A stretch of 5,313 nt of DNA. Source: Thermoplasmata archaeon. GTDB lineage: Archaea > Thermoplasmatota > Thermoplasmata > Thermoplasmatales > Thermoplasmataceae. Shown here one piece after another: positions 1 to 5,313 of the stretch (the first letter of the stretch is position 1; each line of letters opens with the position of its first letter). The position numbers and the translations under genes were made by a program. The stretch lies in assembly GCA_021797025.1 (NCBI GenBank), contig JAKAAK010000216.1:1-5313 (forward strand), read 5' to 3'. Under the pieces are notes generated by a model. That model was not told the DNA's origin, did no database searches, and saw nothing but the letters and a program-made list of their open reading frames with translations.

Positions 1-812
1 TTAATCCATTATACTATAATAAGCTCCCATTATGGGCAAATACAGGTGCCCAGGCTGCACTATATCCATATCTTATTCTCCCCCTACTGGGCTCTTATGC
101 ACTGTATGCTTTTCTGGCACTGCTTTTCGGGAGAAGGTCATACTGCTCAACTCTATGCCCGTCAGCCGTAATGTACGGAGGAACCTTGGGGCAGTCAATG
201 ATAAAATATAATTACGAATCTAAAATAAGTAAAAAACAGAGAACTAGTTACTTCACCGATTCAGTACTTTTTATAGCCACAGGCTCATGGATCTGGGCAA
301 TACTTGCATCTTTATTTTCGTATATGTATACAACTACTGGAAATCTAAGTTTCAGCATATATGGAATTGACCCCTCCGTTTTCTATTCTTATTTTATATG
401 GAATATATTATGGTATGTTTTCTTTTTCTCCATACCATTTGTTGGCATGAGCCCCTGCAGAAAATACGGATGGTGTTCAACAGGAACACTTATAGGTTTT
501 TTCAGTGTGCTTGGATTTTTCAAGCTCAAGGTAAAGGATAAAAATGTATGTAGAACATGCAAAACAAAGGATTGTGCTACATCGTGCGAGGTTGGGCTAT
601 CCACAATGCCGGGTTCGTTTATAAAGAGTGGCCAGTTCAAAAGCGTAAAATGTGTGGGTTCCGGAGACTGCATTAGAGCATGTCCCTATGGAAATATATA
701 TTTTTACGATGTAAGGAATTATCTACGGGAAAAATTTGGGCATAGAAATAAAGAATTTAATAATAGCGAAGAATTTGTAATGGTGAGAAAGAACACAGAA
801 CTTAAAAAGTAA
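1..812 (+). CDS. Membrane-bound polyferredoxin (NapH/CcoG-like 4Fe-4S protein), 5' partial
   Basis: The reading frame is open to the left edge (first full codon at base 3), so this is the last 269 residues of a longer gene. The ATG at 171 is internal: nothing like a Shine-Dalgarno site precedes it, and a membrane segment (visible residues about 20-42) and a C-x3-CP motif (Cys48, Cys52) lie upstream of it in frame. Further membrane segments fall near residues 88-108 and 126-147, followed by the SPCRKYGWCSTG motif. Two cytosolic cluster motifs follow: C-x2-C-x4-C-x3-C (Cys183, 186, 191, 195) and C-x5-C-x3-CP (Cys217, 223, 227). In the second, Ser220 sits where a ferredoxin normally has its second Cys. 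The layout of helices, Cys-Pro motifs and a C-terminal double cluster resembles the NapH/NosR/CcoG group, which moves electrons at the membrane. It lies 12 bases before a heme A synthase gene, so a role in oxidase cofactor or copper maturation is possible but inferred. Family assignment is fairly sure; the substrate is unknown. Confidence 0.8.
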   Translation, partial: NPLYYNKLPLWANTGAQAALYPYLILPLLGSYALYAFLALLFGRRSYCSTLCPSAVMYGGTLGQSMIKYNYESKISKKQRTSYFTDSVLFIATGSWIWAILASLFSYMYTTTGNLSFSIYGIDPSVFYSYFIWNILWYVFFFSIPFVGMSPCRKYGWCSTGTLIGFFSVLGFFKLKVKDKNVCRTCKTKDCATSCEVGLSTMPGSFIKSGQFKSVKCVGSGDCIRACPYGNIYFYDVRNYLREKFGHRNKEFNNSEEFVMVRKNTELKK

Positions 813-814
813 AT

Positions 815-819
815 GGTGA
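815..819 (+). promoter_or_regulatory. Ribosome binding site of ctaA
   Basis: GGTGA lies five bases before the ATG at 825 and matches the archaeal anti-Shine-Dalgarno sequence. It supports that start and translation from a shared mRNA with the upstream gene, since an internal operon gene cannot be leaderless. Confidence 0.6.
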
Positions 820-824
820 ATTGA

Positions 825-1601
825 ATGAATGTTATTTTATATTATTATTTTGTATTCCAGATAATTCTTGCTTTTGGAATAATTATAGTGGGTGGAACAG
901 TTGAGGGGTATGGATATGGGCTCTCCCTTGGAACAAAATGGCCCTATACAAAGGATATGCCATTGAAGGCAAAAGCAGGTGACCCAGAGGTATGGCATAG
1001 AATACTTGCCACATTGCTGGGGATAAATGCGCTAATAATGGTTGTTTTAATACATGGGTCACTGGAAATAACAGGTTTAATTCTGGTAATTATAACTGCA
1101 CTACTGGGCATGGCCACTCTTTACACTCTGGCCGGAAAAGCCCCGTCAGTGGTACAGGGGCTACATGATATTCTAGCCTATTCAACTGCCCTTACATATC
1201 TTTTAATCATTTATCCAGTGGCTGGAAATATTCTGTCACTGATTTATCATAATATACCGCTGTACTTTTTCTTCGCTGTTATATACATGGGCGGAATGAC
1301 AACCGGGGAAAGAGGATACCAGAAAGCTATTGGATATTTCAAAATGCCAAAAACAAAGGCACAGTGGATATGGACAATTCATGGCCTGGCGGTATTACTG
1401 TTCCTGTTTACACTGATCCTGTTTTTCTTTAACTACAATGTTGCATTGATAATAATCGGATTTCAGATAATAGTAGGCATAATAGTATTCATTTCTGTAA
1501 ATAAATCAGCATCCAGACCTGGATTCATAGTACCCATGCACCAGTTTTTTACCATATTGATTGTTCTTTCAATCGTGTTTCAGCTCAGTGTATTCAGATG
1601 A
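825..1601 (+). CDS. ctaA: Heme A synthase, CtaA/Cox15 family
   Basis: Predicted integral membrane enzyme of 258 residues that converts heme O to heme A for an aa3- or ba3-type terminal oxidase. It shows eight hydrophobic segments arranged as two four-helix halves, as in CtaA. Four histidines sit where the family places its heme ligands: His58 (EVWHR, with Glu55 three residues ahead as in the essential Glu of Bacillus CtaA), His114 (VVQGLHDILAY), His186 (WTIHGLAV) and His239 (PMHQFF). Family-like stretches are GGTVEGYGYGLSLGTKWP after helix 1 and the LLGMATLYTLAGKAP turn before His114. The protein contains no cysteine at all, so it lacks the extracellular Cys pair of the Bacillus-type enzymes, and it is shorter than the roughly 300-residue bacterial forms. 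The gene follows the polyferredoxin by 12 bases and is probably co-transcribed. A Cox15-like heme-binding membrane protein of other function cannot be fully excluded. Confidence 0.82.
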   Translation: MNVILYYYFVFQIILAFGIIIVGGTVEGYGYGLSLGTKWPYTKDMPLKAKAGDPEVWHRILATLLGINALIMVVLIHGSLEITGLILVIITALLGMATLYTLAGKAPSVVQGLHDILAYSTALTYLLIIYPVAGNILSLIYHNIPLYFFFAVIYMGGMTTGERGYQKAIGYFKMPKTKAQWIWTIHGLAVLLFLFTLILFFFNYNVALIIIGFQIIVGIIVFISVNKSASRPGFIVPMHQFFTILIVLSIVFQLSVFR

Positions 1602-1638
1602 AAGCTGGTTCGATAAATTTATTTTTATATCAAAAATC

Positions 1639-1659
1639 TATAGATAATATATGTCTATA
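1639..1659. terminator. Hairpin between convergent genes, possible terminator
   Basis: TATAGATA and TGTCTATA pair (one G-T wobble) around a five-base loop in the 84-base gap between the convergent ends of ctaA and the regulator gene. Read on the minus strand the hairpin is followed closely by five T residues; on the plus strand a T-rich stretch (about 1617-1630) lies before it. This fits transcription end points for both genes, but the DNA is so AT-rich that weak hairpins are common. Confidence 0.35.
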
Positions 1660-1685
1660 ATGATCTAAACTCCAATGACAATAAT

Positions 1686-2312
1686 CTATTTTACGGTTTT
1701 TTGGATTACCTGCCTCAACTGGCGCCTCAACAGGAGGTCCAAAGTTGTAGGAGGGATATTTAGAATAGATGAAAGCTCCTTTAGCCCGACTTTTTTGGGC
1801 ACATCAAAATAACCTCTTTCAAATGCCTCTTTCAGTATATATTCCGACTTGATATTTATGTGCCTTCCGTTATATGTTCTGATGTTACTGTCCTTTATAT
1901 CATATACCTCTTTTAAGGATTCATCTATATGCCTTATTTTATTGTAATTGTTGACATTCATCTCCCAGAATATGTTTCCAGAATAGTCTATCCTCTCAAG
2001 TTTTATTTTATTGGTAGGACTCATGAGCTTACGCCTCATGAGTTCAATCAGGGGGCAGCTTTTTGTTAAAACATTTACTGTTATACAATTGCTCTCTCTT
2101 TCTATTACCTCTACTTCATAGGAATGCGGATAGTTTTCAAGATATGATACGGTCTTGTCAAGAAGGTCTTCTGACTCGGCATATATGGCCAGGGTCTCAT
2201 AAACATAATTATCACGCAGTTCCTGATTAACAATTTTAATTCGCACATTGTAGTCGTTTATCATCTGTGATGCGAAACATTTTTCATATTTAAATGAGTA
2301 CAGTACCTGCAT
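1686..2312 (-). CDS. Bat-type helix-turn-helix transcriptional regulator (HTH_10)
   Basis: Protein of 208 residues. The C-terminal part (about residues 153-203) matches the bacterio-opsin activator HTH family: ILKEAFERGYFDVPKKVGL (159-177) has the GYFD-x-P-[RK] signature, followed by ELSSILNIPPTTLDLLLRR as the second and recognition helices. The first 150 residues form a mixed alpha/beta domain without a recognised name, with Cys12, Cys76, Cys86 and Trp116; in this family such N-terminal regions are thought to sense a ligand or redox signal, but the ligand cannot be told here. The start at 2312 is supported by a TATA-like box 26 bases upstream, fitting a leaderless mRNA. It is divergent from the MFS transporter gene and converges on ctaA. 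The transporter is the most likely local target; regulation of the respiratory genes is also possible. Confidence 0.8.
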   Translation of the reverse strand: MQVLYSFKYEKCFASQMINDYNVRIKIVNQELRDNYVYETLAIYAESEDLLDKTVSYLENYPHSYEVEVIERESNCITVNVLTKSCPLIELMRRKLMSPTNKIKLERIDYSGNIFWEMNVNNYNKIRHIDESLKEVYDIKDSNIRTYNGRHINIKSEYILKEAFERGYFDVPKKVGLKELSSILNIPPTTLDLLLRRQLRQVIQKTVK

Positions 2313-2323
2313 TTCTTATCTGT

Positions 2324-2343
2324 TAATTATAACCTTATAATTA
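2324..2343. promoter_or_regulatory. Perfect 9+9 inverted repeat, candidate operator
   Basis: TAATTATAA and TTATAATTA are exact reverse complements separated by CC. The right arm contains the predicted TATA box of the regulator gene. A dimeric repressor bound here would block TBP, so this is a plausible autoregulatory site. The arms are pure A/T, so chance cannot be dismissed. Confidence 0.35.
2335..2340 (-). promoter_or_regulatory. TATA box of the HTH regulator gene (leaderless)
   Basis: TTATAA is centred about 26 bases upstream of the ATG at 2312, the usual distance from an archaeal TATA box to the transcription start. Transcription would then begin at or next to the start codon, giving a leaderless mRNA as is common in Thermoplasmatales. 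It lies inside the inverted repeat 2324-2343. Confidence 0.45.
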
Positions 2344-2463
2344 TTAAAGATTGTTGTGGAAGGGTATATTTAGGAAATTTTGAATCCGTTTATGTGCATG
2401 ATTTGACGAAATGCATTCTTATTTTATACTATATTTGATAATTTTTATTTATTTCTGTATGTA

Positions 2464-2471
2464 GTATACAA
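2464..2471 (+). promoter_or_regulatory. Possible TATA box of the MFS transporter gene
   Basis: GTATACAA is centred about 26 bases before the ATG at 2493, the right spacing for a leaderless mRNA starting at that codon. It is a poor match to the archaeal consensus; a T-rich alternative (about 2441-2451) would give a start near 2474. Confidence 0.3.
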
Positions 2472-2492
2472 AATGATTTAACAAATAACGAG

Positions 2493-3677
2493 ATGTGGGT
2501 ATGTATGATGCGAGTATTTGATAGGAAACAGTTCAAAATTCTTTCACTGGTATCGATAACAATTGGATTAAGAACCCTCGGTCTATTCATGGTTTTGCCA
2601 ATATTTACCCTTTATGGTGAAAAATTCACAGGTTCTTATTTACTTATTGGCATTGCCCTAGGAGCATACGGCATTACAATGGCTATTTTCCAGACGCCGT
2701 TGGGAAGGCTTTCTGATCGTTATGGAAGGAAATTGATCATATCAATAGGCATTGTTACCTTTGTAATAGGGAATTTGATATGTGCTGACCCGATAAATAT
2801 CTATGGCTTAATACTGGGCAGGCTTGTTGAGGGGGCTGGTGCAGTAAGTTCAGCTGGAATAGCACTGGTACATGAAAGTGTTCCGGTGGAAAGAAGGAAC
2901 ATATCCGATGCAATTATAGGCATAGCAATCGGTTTTTCATTTATGATCGGCGTTATTATCGGTCCATTATTAACAACAATAGTTAACTATTCGTTTATTT
3001 TTATTATAGCTGCAATTATAGGAATAGCCTCATTTATTCCACTATTAATGGTAAATGAAGTAAAAAAGGAGAGAATGTTCAAAATAAAGAGCAGAATTGA
3101 TTCCAAACTAGCAGTAATATCCATCATAAGTTTTTTTATCTACTTTTATATGATAGTTTTCTATTTTTATCTACCATTATACTCACTTAAATATTTTCCT
3201 GTCAACCGTTTCTATGAGTTTTTGATACCTGTGGTTATTATAGCAGGGGTTATAGGGTTGGCTATAGCAAGGCCAGCAGACAAGAACAAGACAGTGCTAT
3301 TTTCACTTGTATCGTTAATAGTTCTATTGGTAAGTATCCCGCTATTTTTCTTGAATAATAGGGTGAATGGTGTAACATATTTTGGATTAAGCGTCGCAGC
3401 TTTCTACTCCGGGTATATAATCAGCGAGACAGTTTTCCCCACTCTTATTACAAGACTTGCCCCAAAAAACAGTTACGGGGGAAATCTAGGGTTTTATACA
3501 TCAATGCAACATGCAGGTGTATTTTTTGGAGCCCTATTTACGGGATTATTGATAATTAAAATCGATCAGGATATTTCAATTATGATCCTCCTTATTGCAT
3601 CGTTCATCTTCAGTATAATACTTCTGTATTTCATTACCCACTTCAGAGAAATTTATCTGAATAGAAAGAATGATTGA
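2493..3677 (+). CDS. MFS transporter, YajR-like
   Basis: Polytopic membrane protein of 394 residues with about 12 hydrophobic segments in two halves. Major facilitator motif A is clear as GRLSDRYGRK (residues 71-80, Asp75 and Arg79). Arg110 in LILGRLVEGAGA is the motif B arginine, and GVIIGPLL (153-160) corresponds to motif C. A charged cytosolic linker (about 188-205) separates the halves. RTLGLFMVLP (27-36) and SETVFPTLI (311-319) closely resemble segments of E. coli YajR, a putative drug or proton-coupled efflux transporter. The small cytosolic ferredoxin-like domain that ends E. coli YajR is missing here; the protein stops soon after helix 12. The substrate cannot be read from sequence. 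Three Met codons lie near the start (2493, 2505, 2508); 2493 is kept because a TATA-like box has leaderless spacing to it, but 2505 or 2508 would lose only four or five residues. It is divergent from the HTH regulator, a layout typical of a locally regulated exporter. Confidence 0.88.
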   Translation: MWVCMMRVFDRKQFKILSLVSITIGLRTLGLFMVLPIFTLYGEKFTGSYLLIGIALGAYGITMAIFQTPLGRLSDRYGRKLIISIGIVTFVIGNLICADPINIYGLILGRLVEGAGAVSSAGIALVHESVPVERRNISDAIIGIAIGFSFMIGVIIGPLLTTIVNYSFIFIIAAIIGIASFIPLLMVNEVKKERMFKIKSRIDSKLAVISIISFFIYFYMIVFYFYLPLYSLKYFPVNRFYEFLIPVVIIAGVIGLAIARPADKNKTVLFSLVSLIVLLVSIPLFFLNNRVNGVTYFGLSVAAFYSGYIISETVFPTLITRLAPKNSYGGNLGFYTSMQHAGVFFGALFTGLLIIKIDQDISIMILLIASFIFSIILLYFITHFREIYLNRKND

Positions 3678-3716
3678 ATTCCATATATAACGGCATTCAT
3701 AGAATATATTAAACAA

Positions 3717-3723
3717 TTTATAA
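3717..3723 (+). promoter_or_regulatory. Possible TATA box of the small membrane protein gene
   Basis: TTTATAA in the 62-base gap after the transporter gene matches the archaeal TATA consensus well. Its spacing predicts transcription from about 3746, which would favour the second Met codon (3755). A second A/T run at 3704-3710 would instead predict a start near 3733 and allow the ATG at 3740. Confidence 0.35.
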
Positions 3724-3739
3724 TTTAAAACATCGTGGA

Positions 3740-4252
3740 ATGAGAAGGGTATTTATGAAAAAGTGGATACTGATATTAGGCGTGATAATGGTGCTCATTG
3801 GTGCTTCCCTGTATGCGTACAGCAGCTTTGAAAAGCCGAAAATAAGTGAGAAAAGTTTTACTATAAAGGGTGATGAATATATATCAAAGAATATAACTGT
3901 TGATTCTAAAAGCTTTATAATATCTGTTACAAATCCGACAAGCCGTTCCGGTCTAGTATTATCTAGGAATGTCAGTGAAATAACAAATAATTCCATGCTT
4001 TCTAGAATGGGAATACCAACATATACTAGTTTTGGGAATATAAAAGAGTATAGAAATCTAACCGAAGGCAATTATTCATTTATAGAATTTTCAACATCAA
4101 AACCATCAACATCAATAACGTATGGCGCCACTGAATATCTTGTATATATAGGATATGTAGGTGACTTTGCAACAACGCTCCTAGTTATAGGTGGAATTGT
4201 GCTAATTGCCGGAATAGTACTAAATAAGAACTTTAAATTGAGCAAATTTTAA
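3740..4252 (+). CDS. Small two-helix membrane protein with glycosylation sequons, function unknown
   Basis: Protein of 170 residues that I do not recognise. Residues 8-28 form a membrane segment after a short positive N-terminus (MRRVFMKKW), and residues 144-161 form a second one before a lysine-rich tail, so both ends are probably cytosolic and residues about 29-143 form an outside domain. That domain is rich in Ser, Thr and Tyr, has no cysteine, and carries five N-x-S/T sequons (Asn51, 77, 83, 106, 111), consistent with a glycosylated surface protein of a wall-less acidophile. The true start may be the second Met (3755, MKKWILILGV), which gives a more usual N-terminus and fits the TATA box at 3717. 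It follows the transporter gene by 62 bases on the same strand, so it could be part of that unit or have its own promoter. It might assist the transporter, but nothing in the sequence shows this. Confidence 0.7.
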   Translation: MRRVFMKKWILILGVIMVLIGASLYAYSSFEKPKISEKSFTIKGDEYISKNITVDSKSFIISVTNPTSRSGLVLSRNVSEITNNSMLSRMGIPTYTSFGNIKEYRNLTEGNYSFIEFSTSKPSTSITYGATEYLVYIGYVGDFATTLLVIGGIVLIAGIVLNKNFKLSKF

Positions 4253-4256
4253 ACAT

Positions 4257-4284
4257 CTATTTTAACGCTAAAAAGTTAAAATAG
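4257..4284. repeat. Perfect 10-bp inverted repeat before tRNA-Lys
   Basis: CTATTTTAAC and GTTAAAATAG pair exactly around the eight-base loop GCTAAAAA. The repeat starts four bases after the stop codon of the upstream gene and ends just before the predicted tRNA promoter. It could end transcription of the upstream gene or be a protein-binding site. Confidence 0.5.
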
Positions 4285-4297
4285 TATTTTAGTATAA
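4285..4297 (+). promoter_or_regulatory. TATA-like promoter element of tRNA-Lys
   Basis: The A/T run TATTTTAGTATAA lies about 20-28 bases before the first tRNA base (4313), roughly where an archaeal TATA box is expected for a transcript starting at or just ahead of the mature 5' end. The match to consensus is only moderate. Confidence 0.3.
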
Positions 4298-4312
4298 CCT
4301 ATTTAGCCGACT

Positions 4313-4386
4313 GGGTCCGTAGCTCAGCTAGGTAGAGCGATGGACTCTTAATCCATCGGTCAAGGGTTCAAATCCCTTCGGACCCG
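4313..4386 (+). tRNA. tRNA-Lys (anticodon CUU)
   Basis: A full 74-base cloverleaf can be folded. The acceptor stem GGGTCCG/CGGACCC has seven perfect pairs. The D arm is GCTC/GAGC with a nine-base loop. The anticodon stem ATGGA/TCCAT holds the loop CTCTTAA, giving anticodon CTT at 4347-4349, which reads the AAG lysine codon. The variable region is CGGTC, and the T arm AAGGG/CCCTT has the loop TTCAAAT. The discriminator base is G, as usual for archaeal tRNA-Lys. CCA is not encoded and no intron is present. Confidence 0.97.
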
Positions 4387-4398
4387 TTAACAAATAAG

Positions 4399-4410
4399 TT
4401 ATTTTTGTTT
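4399..4410 (+). terminator. T-rich terminator of tRNA-Lys
   Basis: TTATTTTTGTTT begins 13 bases after the last tRNA base; oligo-T runs are the usual archaeal termination signal. The preceding AACAAATAA can pair imperfectly with it. A second small hairpin, AAAAAG-CGT-CTTTTT at 4432-4446, could act as a backup. Confidence 0.45.
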
Positions 4411-4440
4411 CACTCTACCTAAAAATAGTAGAAAAAGCGT

Positions 4441-5099
4441 CTTTTTAACCTAATATATCAAGGCGTTTGTACTAATGATAAATAATTTGACATCGCTATC
4501 AGACCTCATTTAAAAGTAAAATGGTATTTATCTCATATAATTTTTAATACCTTTAAATCGCTTATAATCGCCATTTAAATGTATGGAATTATTGATTTAA
4601 TATTATGTCTTTAGCCTTTAAAAATAGTCCGGATGATGAAATCTAAAATATGAAATTGCCCCAATATCTTTAATATAAATTAAACATGTATCACCTTGTT
4701 TCCTGTTACTACAAAGAATATTCATTCTCTTACATATGCTATGAAGACTTTTGCTATTGTATATCAGACAATATAAATGATACTAGTTTTTAGATATATC
4801 GATGTGAATTTTAGTACTGTGCATTCTTATCCTTCCTAGACCTGATAATTTATATTTATCCCTAATATCTATTATTAATTCTATTTTACTGTTTGTTATT
4901 TTCTTAGATTTCTTTTCACCACTTATCATGTAATCATCAGTTTTGTTATATCGTTTATAGATATTATTTACACATCTTACAGGTATTTTTCATCTCTTTA
5001 GTTATCTCAGTTGATTACTCCCATCTTACTATTATTCCTAGTTATGTATTTTATTTCTTGTCGTTTAACTTCGTTCTTGGTTGATATTCTTTTATTATA
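4441..5099 (-). pseudogene. Decayed DDE transposase, IS1202/ISNCY-like
   Basis: No intact frame exists, but the minus strand reads in order as pieces of an insertion-sequence transposase with an N-terminal HTH and an integrase-type catalytic core. Frame one (5099-5010) gives RISTKNEVKRQEIKYI and NNSKM, like the N-terminal helices of this group. After a stop, a second frame at 5014 gives STEITKEMK (HTH part). A third frame (4986-4786) gives NIYKRYNKTDDYMISGEKKS, then KITNSKIELIIDI, RDKYKLSGLG and HIDISK, resembling the family's SG-x-GK-x-SN, FGPTLA and IS-x-ETLR regions. In the same frame past a stop (4782-4621), GDTCLIYIKDIGAISYFRF resembles the first catalytic block (D-x-C-x-L-x-V-x-IDDATG). 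More weakly, AIISDLK (about 4573-4553) and LVQTP (about 4475-4461) fit the second D and the region before the catalytic E. The rest of the C-terminus is absent, so the copy seems truncated near the tRNA. The order and spacing of pieces are what make the case; the family name is a judgement by eye. Confidence 0.5.
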
Positions 5100-5313
5100 T
5101 TTTTACTAGGTATATACTGGAAGTATTTACGAGACAATATAAAATTATTAAAGAGATTATTTAATGAGATAATATGAACTGTAAAGCCTTAGAATATCCT
5201 ACACAAAATGATGTTAAAAGTGTATTCCTACGATGAATGTAATAAATTAAAAGATGCATATAAATAAGAGTGTTGAGTTGTCCCACTTATTGTTAACAAA
5301 AATAAAATAATAA
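5100..5313. other. Non-coding AT-rich tail without a supportable gene
   Basis: No frame longer than about 20 codons is present. A good archaeal TATA-like string (TATAAATA, 5259-5266) and an imperfect hairpin (AATAAG-A-GTG with CACTTATT, 5263-5291) lie near the right edge; they could belong to a gene outside the window or to the end of the decayed insertion element upstream of its transposase start. No matching terminal inverted repeat was found near the tRNA. Confidence 0.4.

Noticed and set aside
389..673. Minus-strand open frame of 94 codons inside the polyferredoxin gene
   Set aside because: It lies wholly antisense to a well-supported gene with cluster motifs and shows no recognisable domain.
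3718..4071. Minus-strand open frame of 117 codons over the small membrane protein gene
   Set aside because: It is antisense to a frame with better membrane-protein features and sequons, and it has no family signature; it arises from composition.
4410..4421. TCACTCTACCTA matches the reverse complement of the tRNA D-arm region (4329-4340) at 11 of 12 bases
   Set aside because: No other tRNA part is present nearby and a match of this length is expected by chance; it is not a tRNA fragment I can support.
5174..5267. Two overlapping short plus-strand frames (20 codons at 5174 and 19 codons at 5208)
   Set aside because: They are too short, lack a ribosome binding site or promoter at proper spacing, and resemble no family I know; they may be remnants of decayed sequence.
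4386..5300. Direct repeat GTTAACAAA at 4386-4394 and 5292-5300, flanking the relic region, as a target-site or attachment-site duplication
   Set aside because: Nine bases of A/T-rich sequence recur by chance in a window this size, and no matching terminal inverted repeats were found inside it.
4387..5313. CRISPR array or structured repeat array in the gene-poor right end
   Set aside because: No regularly spaced direct repeats were found by eye.

Overview
The window looks like chromosomal DNA from an acidophilic archaeon of the Thermoplasmatales (Ferroplasma/Acidiplasma/Picrophilus-like). The basis is AT-rich DNA with many ATA and AGA/AGG codons, an archaeal-type tRNA-Lys, TATA-like boxes at leaderless spacing, and a regulator with the archaeal bacterio-opsin-activator (Bat) type helix-turn-helix. 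The genus is inferred, not shown.

Left part (1-1601, plus strand): two genes lie 12 bases apart. The first is the 3' part of a membrane polyferredoxin that runs off the left edge. The second is an eight-helix, CtaA/Cox15-type heme A synthase. Together they suggest an operon for maturation of a respiratory terminal oxidase. The heme A synthase role rests on clear sequence features; the role of the iron-sulfur protein is inferred from its neighbour.

Middle (1686-3677): a Bat-type HTH regulator on the minus strand converges with ctaA. It diverges, across a 180-base intergenic region, from a YajR-like MFS transporter on the plus strand. A perfect 9+9 inverted repeat overlaps the regulator's predicted TATA box, which suggests local and possibly self-regulated control of the pair. 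A small two-helix surface protein with five N-glycosylation sequons follows the transporter.

Right part (4253-5313): a 10-bp perfect inverted repeat precedes a complete tRNA-Lys(CUU). The remaining roughly 900 bases carry no intact gene. On the minus strand about 4441-5099 can be read, across several stops and frame changes, as a decayed DDE transposase resembling the IS1202/ISNCY group. Its N-terminal HTH part lies at 5099 and its catalytic part decays towards the tRNA. No CRISPR array, rRNA, intact mobile element or clearly new defence system was seen.
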